From Armigeres subalbatus (lineage: Eukaryota; Arthropoda; Insecta; Diptera; Culicidae): a stretch of DNA of 64,000 bases. The translations under genes and the position numbers were made by a program. Of the stretch, positions 55,901 through 64,000 are shown one piece after another; position 1 is the first letter of the stretch, and each line of letters begins with the position of its first letter. Below the pieces are notes generated by a model. It made no database searches. It saw only the letters and a list, made by a program, of their open reading frames with translations, and was not told where the DNA came from. The stretch covers positions 216,169,783 through 216,233,782 of the forward strand of contig NC_085141.1 in assembly GCF_024139115.2 (NCBI RefSeq), written 5' to 3'.

Positions 55901-58900
55901 GTCCTAGTAACCAAAAGTCCATTCAGCTCAGTCAAGCTAATTAAGCGAAGAACGTTCTTTCAAATGAAGTTTTGGTTTCTTGGGGGTGGTTTCTGCAAGC
56001 AACAATCAAGTCTCCCCGGTGATGATAGGCGATAGTCCGGCTACCAACACGCTCGGCGGGCCACTACCCGGAATGCACGAGGGCACTTCTGCAACAGAAC
56101 CGTCTGGCGCTAAGACAGGCTGATCGAGTCGATCGAGATCGAGACAATACCAGAAAAAGAAACGTTGATCAGGCAGGTGACTGGATAGATTCGTCGTAAT
56201 TTTACAAGGGCTTATTCTGCCATGTTTCATAATTAACGATGATTTTATTATAATTACTTTTATTAGTATTAATTAGGATAAGCATCATTAGGACCTAAGT
56301 TGTCTGTTGATGAATCAAACAATAAAGACCACATAATAAAGACTGGAAGAGAAAAGGCCGACAGATGTATACATACCGAGGTCTTCTCCTTCCTTGGAGG
56401 AGCAACGATGGCCCAAGAGCCGATTAGTTTCGCCTTGAAGGCCAACGAGTAAAGTACTGCGCGAAATCTGAAACGTCTCAGGCAGCAATCCGGCGACGAG
56501 GTGGATCGCAAAGCCAAACGACGCCGTGACCGCGAAGGCCAAACGTTGCTTAGATGATGCAGAACGTGGTGCAGTGGAGTCCGGATGTCTTGGCCTAAGA
56601 AAAGGGCGAAAGACACCAACGCGACACGAATCGCTAGCCATCAAGAGGAAGCCAGCCAGCCATAGCCATTGGCACAGAGGACCGAAAACACCTGTGAGCT
56701 GATCAGCAGGGCGAAGCGTAAGTCGAACGCTTCGCGAAAGGAGAATTTTCCGAATACTTAGAGACCATCAATTTAATGAAGTCTAGGTGCCAGATTTTAT
56801 AGAACTGCGACGCAATGTTCAACTAAAGAACAGAAGCGATACGTCGAAGTCCTGAAGTCGATGCGACGTGACGAAAGACTTTCGGCACCTGACGAGGACG
56901 TTCAAAGCGTCAGACGCACCAAGGCCGGGGAACTAATCTTGGTGCTCAAACGTTGCGCACAATCGAGCTTATAAAAGGCTTACAAAAAGCTGGCCCAGGA
57001 GGTTCTGAGTGACGGCGTTAAAGTGAGGTCGTTGGGTGCTGAATTAACCCTCAAGTGCAAGCAACTGAATGAGGTCACGGATGCAGACGACATAAGTTCT
57101 CAGCGTGGTGTAGAAGGTTACCGGTTACAGAAGCCAAAAAGGTCCTGGAACGGGAGAAGCTGATAATCGGTTGGTCAAGATGCCCAATAAGAATATTTCA
57201 GCCGCCTTCAGTGGAGCTTAAAATATGGACACACGTCCTACCGTAGCAATCTTTGTCATCGCTGTGGAGAGTAAGGCCACAACGCGCGGAATGAGGCAAG
57301 GCACCAAAGTGCCTCATCTGTACCGGCAAGAAACAAGCCTGTAACCATGTTATAGGTGGACCTACGTGTCCTTTCGGTGTCCTTTCAGTAATTAACGATC
57401 CGTTTTATTGGCCAGAAGGTGTAGAAATTCGCGAGTTTCAGCCAAAAAACGTGAGCGTACCAAGCCGGCTAGCTCCGAAATGATTAGCGTAAGTAATGCA
57501 CTTCGTAATACCAATGCACAAACTGATTCAAATACTTCTTTAGCTCCTTTGTTGTTCGATGCACCTATTTACGAATCGAAAATTAAGCTCCATTCACTCG
57601 ATTATTTGAAAATGAAAACTATTCTAGAGAAACATTCTAATAATTTTATGAAAATAGCACTCCATAATGCAAGGAGTTTAAATAGCAACATTGAAAACTA
57701 TCGCTCATTCGTAGTAAATTCAAAACTAGATGTTTTATCTGTAGTGGAAACAAGGCTCAAACCTTCTAACACCAGCATGTCAGTAGAGCTTGAGGGCTAC
57801 AAGATTATCAGATCTGATCGTCAAAATAAGAAAAAATCAAGAGGAGGTGGAGTCGCCTTTTATTTGAGGAAAAACATCAAATACTCTGTAATCACAAAAT
57901 CTGAAAAAGAAAGCGAAATTGACTATTTGTTAATCAAATTAAAACAGGCTAATTTAGTCTGTGGAGTCGTGTATAAACCCCAGACGTTGCAATAACGAAA
58001 CTCGATGCAATTTTAGTATTGTTTCTGAAATTGCAGCTACAGAACCAACATTCTGATGACAGGCGATTTTAACATAAATTTGAAGATGGAAAATTCTAAC
58101 AATACATTGAAACTGATCGACTATTTAAGTGCATTATCATTCAAGCTAATTCCCACTCATCCAACTTGCCACAGGCCCGGTTCTGCATCAACCATTGATA
58201 TATTTACAGGTAATTGCACTCAGAACTTAAACAACGTTTATCAATCGTCTATGGGTGGAATCAGTGATCACGATTTCATTTGCATTGATTACAAATTTAA
58301 GCTTCCTAAAACTTGTGCTGATGTTTACTGGACACGTGATTATCACAAAATAGATCAATCCTCTTTCTTGGCAGATTTGCGCTGCGTAGATTTTGATGCT
58401 GTACTCAACTATGCAGAGATTAATGTGAAACTAAAATGCTTCAATGACCTATTTTTCGCCATTCTTGATAAGCATGCCCCGCTCAAGAAAAAACGGTCAA
58501 AGATCCAAGCACTCCTTGGATCAACACTCGTATCCATCGATTGATTAAAAATCGGTCCAAAGCGTATGAATGTTGGAAACACGATAGAGAGAGTCAGAGT
58601 AAATGGAGAAGTTTCACCTGTCTTCGCAACTTAACAAATCGAAAGGTCAAACGTACGAAACGAGAATATTTCTCCTCCCAACTAAGCGCTGACCTTCCTG
58701 CTAAGCAACTTTGGAAAAACATTAAACGATTAGGCTTAAAACAAACAAATAATAATATGGGTGGAGGGGATGTTAATGCAGATACCCTCAACTCATTCTT
58801 TGTTGCTCACTACACACCACTTAGCTTCAATCAAAATGATGATGTTGGAACACATCCGAATTTCTCATTTAGGTGTGTTACAAATAATGAAATACTCTCT

Positions 58901-61900
58901 GAGTTCGTTACTGCTTCGTGTGATGCTGTTGGTAACGATTTAATTCCGCTCAATGTTTTAAAAATGTCCTTAAGTGTTACTCTCAAATACATTGAAAACA
59001 TCTTTAATTATTGTATTACTTCCTCAGATTTCCCCCTTGATTGGAGAATCGCAAAAGTTATTCCAATAGGTAAGACTGATCACCCTGTTACTGAAAAAGA
59101 CTATCGTCCAATAAGTATTCTTTGCGCACTATCAAAAATATTCGAATCATTACTCTCTAAGCAACTAAATGAGTATTTGACACACAACGATCTTTTATGT
59201 ACTCTCCAGTCTGGATATCGGAAATCGTGCAGCACTGTGACTGCTCTTATTAAAATTGAAAACGACATTAGAGAAGCATTAGACAACAAAATGGTCACTT
59301 TATTGGCTCTTCTGGATTTCAGTAAAGCATTCGATTCTATTGATCATAGACAGTTGTGTAACAAGTTGAAGTATAATTTCTACATAGATCAATTTTCCAT
59401 AAAATTAATAAAGTCGTATCTATCCGACCGAATGCAATACGTTGATTTCAACAACCAACAATCCGAACTGATTCCTGTCCTACGTGGGGTGCCACAAGGT
59501 TCAATTCTTGGACCGTTACTTTTCTCGATGTACATCAATGATCTACCTTTAAATCTGTCATATTGTAGATTTCATCTTTATGCAGACGACTGTCAATTAT
59601 ACATATCAGGAGTGCCTGATACAATATCTGAAATGGTAAATCGAATTAATTCTGACATTCAGAGTATCTTGCTATGGTGCGAGAATAACGGACTGATACT
59701 CAACGGAGGAAAAACTCAAACGATTATTTTTCACACTAAACGTGCCGTTCTTGTTAATGTACCATCAATAAGAGTAGGTAACGATATCATTGAATATTCT
59801 AATGTAGTCAGAAATCTTGGGTTAATGATGGATTCTAACTTAAACTGGACATCCCAGGTTAATGCCGTTTGCAGTAAAATTTATAATGCCTTACATTCGC
59901 TTGTCTTATTGAGACATTGTACTCCCCAACATATCCGGGTTCAATTGGTTAGGTCGCTCTTAGTTCCATTGTTTGATTATGGGGATATTTTGTTTGGCCT
60001 TGTTACTAAGAAAAATTCAAGAAAACTTAACCAGGTGTTCAATGCAGTCACCAGATATGCATTTAATCTGAAAAGTTCGACCATATATCTAATTATAAAA
60101 GGCAATACTTGGATGTGATTTTACAAGTCATTTAAAGCTTAGAATCTGTATCCAAACATTCAAAATTATAAACGACCCTCCAATTTACCTTCGAGATTTC
60201 TTCAGACATGCGCGCTCTTCAAGAAGTTCATTACTCATCGTTCCTAGATGCCTTTCAAATAGTTTAAAACAATCTTATCGTTTACGAGCCATACAAATTT
60301 GGAATGATCTACCTCGAAATCAAAGGAGTGAAAGAAGTTTTTCTTCTTTTAAAAGAAATTTGAATAATTTATTTAGTGTATAGTCATTGGTATTAGATGT
60401 TGCATAGTAGCATAAGCTTTGAGAATCAGTAGGTGATTATTTGTGTTACTATATGGAGTTTGTTAATAATAAATAAATAAATAAAAATAAATAAACAAGA
60501 GGTTAACCCAGCAGAATCTTAATTATCAGCAGCTGCTGCGGCAGTCGGTCTCGGAGTCGAGGACTGACGCCCTTTTGTTTTGACCGACCCATACCATGTT
60601 GCGATAGCCAAGATCAATGGTGTGTTCTAGTGTATCTACTATGCCCCACCCCACCACAGTGGCAAATAGAACAGTTCAACCAGATGGTCGGTTGTTTTAG
60701 CGAATAATTCCAATGCTTGGGCAGTGGAGTGGGACAGCCACTGATCCAACCGCAGGTGTCAAGCTTTACTAGAGGGCCTAGCGAAGTCTGATGTGATGCT
60801 AGTCAATGACAGCTCCACTGGCACATTATGTATGCCAATGATCGCATTGACGTAACGTTTTGCAGACCCGCCTTGGACATAGCCATGGACTAGAGGGTGG
60901 ACGAAATACTGCAAATGGGGCCCATAGTACAAACGATCCGCGTTTTATCGATTCACGCTTCCGGAAATTGAGGATTTTTCGAAGACATCTTCAAAATATA
61001 TCATCAGTTGCTCCATGCAAAGATAAACAGACAGATTCTACGAATTTTCTGGAGACCACATATGCCACAACCCCCCGCAACAATTACACCTGCTACACGA
61101 GCAAGACAATTTCAACATTCGCAAATAGTACCTATTCGAATTCAGTTATATTTATCAAACGCATCCCTAAATAAAACCGTGAAAAAACTAAACCGATGGA
61201 AGAAAAGAAAGTGAGAGAAGCCATCAAGGTACTTGGCTTGCTGTGGAATCCAAATGCTATCCATAGCAAAGCATTCGATGACGATTGAAGCCAACTAACC
61301 AACAAGTAAGTAAGCAAGTAAGAGGGAGATATCTTCGGAGATCGCCAAGTTCTTGAACCTGTGTCGCCGGTCCATGAAGCCTCATAATCTTCATAATCCT
61401 GATGATCAGTCTAATAGACCGTGGAATATACAATCTAAGGATCCGTGAAATAAACATTATTTTGTCTATTTAAGAGATGACAAACCATAAAACGGTGTCG
61501 GGCCATTTGGCCAAATACCGTTTGGCCGAATAGTTGAAAAAAATCATTGGATTCTCGATCAGAAATGCATAACAAAATTATAACTCAATTCTATCAATTG
61601 TTGTTATTTAAAACAACGTGTGTTATAATTAGATAATTCGATAAAAATGTGTCTTCGGCCAGTTTTATTTCATATCAAAATTATAACAACATTAGTTATG
61701 AATATTTTCACAAAATAATTGCCTACATTTTTTGTAGACATAGGAAAAAATCGGAGGTAATCACCTTTAGTATAACTTGAACCCGCTCAATATTAATACA
61801 TAGCTGGAACAAAGTTAATTGCCTACATTATGGATGGAAATCCGGCGTGGTAGCGTACCAGATTTCCATCCGTGATGTAGGCAATTACCTTGAAAGTAGA

Positions 61901-63974
61901 TTTTTGTACAGAAAAATTATATCAACGTTTGTTATAATGTTGATATGAAGGTATCAACCTCTGTTTTTTTTTGATGTGTTGAACTTAATTTTAAAATTAA
62001 AAAAAAACACTTTAATAAAGAATTAAAAAAAAAAACCTCTGTTTTAATTATGTTACGGTTAGAGGTATTTTTGATATAATTTTAGTTATTTTATCAACTA
62101 ACCAGCAAAATTTATAACACATTTTGTTACAATATTTTTCTGAAATAAATAACTCCCCTTGTTATAATTTTGTAATGCATTCTTGATCGGGTTGCGAGTA
62201 GTAAAAAGTGAGTTAAGGATTATATGAAGTGTACAGCGAGAAGTGAGGAATAGGACAATTCTCTCATCTCATAAGAAATAAGAAGTGAGAAGCGAAAAGT
62301 AAGCAGTGAGCAGTAAAAAGTAAGAAATGAGAAGTGTAAAGTAAGAAGTGAAAGGTGAGAAATGACAAGTGAAAACGAAGAGTTAGAAGTAAACAATGAT
62401 AAGTAAAAAGTAAAAATTGAGAAGTGAGAAAAGGAAAGGAAGAAGTAAGAAATGAGAAGTGAGAAGTAAAAAGCGAGAAGTGAGAAATGAGAAATGAGAA
62501 GCGAAACGTGAAAAGAAAGAAGTAAAAAGTAAGAAGTATAAAATGTAACATGCAAAGTGAGAAGTAAGAAGAGAAAAGAAAGAAATGAGAAGTGATACGT
62601 GAAATGTGAGATGTGAATATTGAGAATTGTACAAATAATCTTTATTCACTCTCACTTCGTTCTGCCTTCTTCTTTCTATTTTCTCTCTTTAACGTACCTT
62701 CTTTTTTCTTCTTTTTTAATCATTACTTTTTCCTGCAGCCTCCTTACTTCTAATTTCTTCCTTCTTTCTTAATATTTTGTCTACTTACTGCTTGCTTCTT
62801 TTTTGCCCTCCTTCTTTCTTCTTCAAACCTTGAGAAGTGATACGTGAAAAAATGAGAAGTGAGATGTGAATATTGATAATTGTACAAACAATCTTTATTC
62901 ACTCTCACTTCGTTCTGCCTTCTTCTTTCTATTTTCTCTCTTTAACGTACCTATTTTTTTCTTCTTTTTTAATCTTTACTTTTTCCTTCAGCCTCCTTAC
63001 TTTTAATTTCTTCCTTCTTTCTTGATAATTCTGTCTTCTTACTGCTTGCTTCTTTTTTCCTCTTTCTTGCTTCTTCAAACCTTCTTGCTTTTTCTTCTCC
63101 CTTCATTCATGTTCCTTCTACCTTCTTCATTCTTCCCTTTTGCTTCTTCCTCCTATCTAACTTCTTCTTTCTTCCTTCTTTCTTGTTTCTTCTTTCATCT
63201 TCGTTTCTCATCCTACTTCCTTTTTCTTTCGTTCTTAGGAAGAACCTTCTTCCTTCTTTTTTCTATCTTCATCCATATTCTTTCTTTTCCTTCATCCATA
63301 TTCTTTCTTTTCCTTCATCCATATTCTTTCTCTTCTCCTCTTCCTTATCCTTTCTGTCCTATATCACACCACTCACTTCTCGCACTTCTAATCTCTTGTT
63401 CTTGTTTTTCTCACAACTCTCCCCTTCAAAAAAAAATCTCTTATTAAGGAAGCAAATTTCCACTATTCGGCCAAATGAACCTAAACCTATAAACCTACAA
63501 TGACCGGCTATTCGTTGTGGAAAAAAATTGAGATGTAATGAGAAATTTGCTTTGATTTACACAATTAACGAGAAGCAAATTAATAATGAGTTTTTAGGTT
63601 TGATCTGAATAATCTACAACAATCGACATTCGGTGAAAAGTAGCAAACATATAGAATTGATATTAGCATTCAGCTTAAGAAACTTCTACTTACTTTGCAG
63701 TCGATACAAAATCAGTCAGTTCCCCGTCGTCTCTCTCCAATTGTTCTAGCGTGCGGGCCTCACCCGTCGACTGTAAACCAATGACAACGCATTTGCCATA
63801 TTTGATAGCTTCCCGTGCCACACGCACAGCGTGGTTCACCTTGGATGCAATGCAAAGATACTTGAAAAACCTTTGATGAGCAGACCAGAATTGACCCCAC
63901 ATGGTTTTCTTCATACGATTTTCGGCATCGATCAGTTCGGCCGCTTCGGTGAACTTTTGCATTGCTACAACCCA
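49970..63974 (-). CDS. sno: strawberry notch (SBNO) C-terminal half
   Basis: Five minus-strand exons read in phase for 819 residues: 63974-63694, 54799-53355, 53285-53147, 52888-52540 and 50215-49970. Exon 1 begins right after an acceptor (ATTATTGCAG), so the N-terminal SNF2-like half is outside the window. Visible parts are [27 protein letters not shown] joined to [15 protein letters not shown], and an acidic Ser/Asp insert ([10 protein letters not shown]) with Lys-Pro runs. The helicase C-terminal lobe has [16 protein letters not shown] (motif V-like) and [12 protein letters not shown] (motif VI), followed by [18 protein letters not shown]. Sno is a nuclear co-regulator linked to Notch and EGFR output in flies. 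All exons are clean. The largest intron is 8,894 bp and holds several transposons. The true C-terminus may differ because a donor overlaps the stop. Confidence 0.93.
50369..50500. repeat. second copy of the 'ccgtacacttattacgtaa' MITE
   Basis: The same left end and C-rich interior as 37705-37880. The right end is lost at about 50500, where another repeat begins. Confidence 0.7.
50509..50849. repeat. segment bounded by direct repeats
   Basis: 'atttcg.aaatccgtgtgaaaaaag' followed by 'aatcgggtgta' occurs at 50509 and again at 50814. The second copy continues, across the insertion described next, into aatttgttctgtggtac at 52446. This gives terminal direct repeats of about 65-70 bp around about 310 bp, as in a very small LTR-like (TRIM-like) unit. 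Confidence 0.55.
50850..52443. mobile_element. 1.6-kb TIR element with TA duplication
   Basis: Left end ccgtgctgtgcccttattcc and inverted right end (ending gggcacagcacgg). TA is present at 50848-50849 and 52444-52445. Removing it restores the contiguous 'gggtgtaaatttgttctg' seen intact at 50533. Internal words 'cctaattcc.atca' repeat. Short frames inside (51469-51708, 52133-52414) do not match a transposase I recognise. Confidence 0.85.
55412..57385 (+). mobile_element. R1-clade LINE ORF1 pieces in the sno intron
   Basis: The plus strand reads ORF1 fragments: [23 protein letters not shown] near 56000, a basic [19 protein letters not shown] near 56490, then after a duplicate of the 'ccagattttatagaa.tgcgacgca' block (55630 and 56792) [25 protein letters not shown] zinc-knuckle region ([29 protein letters not shown]) ends at about 57380. 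It carries many stops. A second LINE interrupts it at about 57390. Confidence 0.72.
57391..60485 (+). mobile_element. non-LTR retrotransposon, nearly complete (CR1/jockey-type RT)
   Basis: The endonuclease is in two frames: 57408-57995 ([44 protein letters not shown]) and 58056-58544 ([37 protein letters not shown]). A 525-codon reverse transcriptase frame follows at 58541-60118: [53 protein letters not shown] and [11 protein letters not shown]. After a shift near 60070 the tail reads [32 protein letters not shown]. It ends in a TAAA-type run (60465-60500). Only a few indels separate it from an intact copy. The clade is not resolved. Confidence 0.88.
60490..60895 (+). mobile_element. R1-clade LINE, endonuclease fragment
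   Basis: It reads [13 protein letters not shown] sequence near 60545, [43 protein letters not shown] and ends in the endonuclease. It is probably the continuation of the R1 copy at 55.4-57.4 kb, split by the LINE between them. Confidence 0.72.
60896..61549. other. sno intron, no assigned element
   Basis: No gene is evident. The 104-codon plus-strand frame at 60860-61174 has no recognisable domain. A 'ccatttggcc / gtttggccgaa' motif lies at 61503-61532. Confidence 0.35.
61550..62198. repeat. fold-back element rich in 'ttataac' words
   Basis: Left end ctcgatcagaaatgcataacaaaattataac and the inverted right end gttataattttgtaatgcattcttgatcgg are given only in outline here. Many internal gttataat/attataac words. 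A separate stem-loop at 61817-61892 pairs aattgcctacat..ggatggaaatc with gatttccatcc..atgtaggcaatt. Confidence 0.78.
62205..62640. repeat. purine-rich 'gagaagtaagaagtga' minisatellite
   Basis: About 430 bp of irregular 6-7 bp words (gaagtga, gaagtaa, gaaatga). Open frames on the opposite strand are repeat artefacts. Confidence 0.92.
62638..63440. repeat. pyrimidine-rich block with a 253-bp direct duplication
   Basis: T/C-rich (ttcttcctt) sequence. The segment 'atctttattcactctcactt' occurs at 62638 and 62891, with preceding 'tgagatgtgaatattga' also duplicated. The last part has 'tttccttcatccatattctt' three times (63275-63330). Confidence 0.9.
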
Positions 63975-64000
63975 CTGCAATAATGGACATAGAACAGAGG

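Noticed and set aside
62220..63503. Frames of 89-141 codons rich in Phe, Leu and Ser that resemble membrane proteins
   Set aside because: They arise from purine- and pyrimidine-rich repeats. Hydrophobicity is forced by the TTC/TTT/CTT composition.
1..64000. CRISPR arrays, bacterial operons, prophage or toxin systems
   Set aside because: Tandem repeats here are minisatellites or transposon parts without regular unique spacers. Genes have introns and the content is that of an insect genome.

Overview
This window is eukaryotic. It is AT-rich, has GT-AG introns, three recognisable metazoan genes and a very heavy load of non-LTR, LTR and DNA transposons. A Feilai-type tRNA-derived SINE near 47.0 kb, the mixture of I-, R1- and RTE-type LINEs, and very long repeat-filled introns point to a culicine mosquito, most probably Aedes. 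This is inferred from sequence content only.

Layout. (a) 0.5-4.6 kb: a minus-strand COQ5 gene (ubiquinone methyltransferase) with frame breaks in most exons, and an intronless plus-strand fragment of spenito/RBM15 with part of its SPOC domain. (b) 4.8-9.1 kb: a 4.3-kb degenerate minisatellite (TTGGTTGATTG-like) that changes strand several times. (c) 11-17.4 kb: remnants of an I-type LINE ORF1, RTE-type LINEs and a MULE transposase, the last split by a fold-back element with a perfect 9-bp target duplication. (d) 17.4-34.9 kb: a three-level nest. A tRNA-derived SINE is split by an I-clade LINE (13-bp target duplication), which is split inside its endonuclease by a 10.9-kb Ty3/gypsy-type LTR element (4-bp duplication). 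(e) 35-41 kb: pieces of an R1-clade LINE broken up by a run of palindromic elements, then tandem repeats. (f) 42.2-48.0 kb: an apparently intact six-exon GUCD1 gene on the plus strand. (g) about 50.0-64 kb: the C-terminal half of strawberry notch (sno/SBNO) on the minus strand, convergent with GUCD1. Its 8.9-kb intron holds R1 fragments, a nearly complete second LINE, a fold-back element and a purine/pyrimidine-rich block.

The host genes act in unrelated processes: ubiquinone synthesis, Notch/EGFR-linked transcription through sno, and a C39-like cysteine-peptidase-fold protein, GUCD1. No operon-like logic links them. I saw no CRISPR array, phage or bacterial system. The informative structure is the insertion history and the disrupted gene copies.
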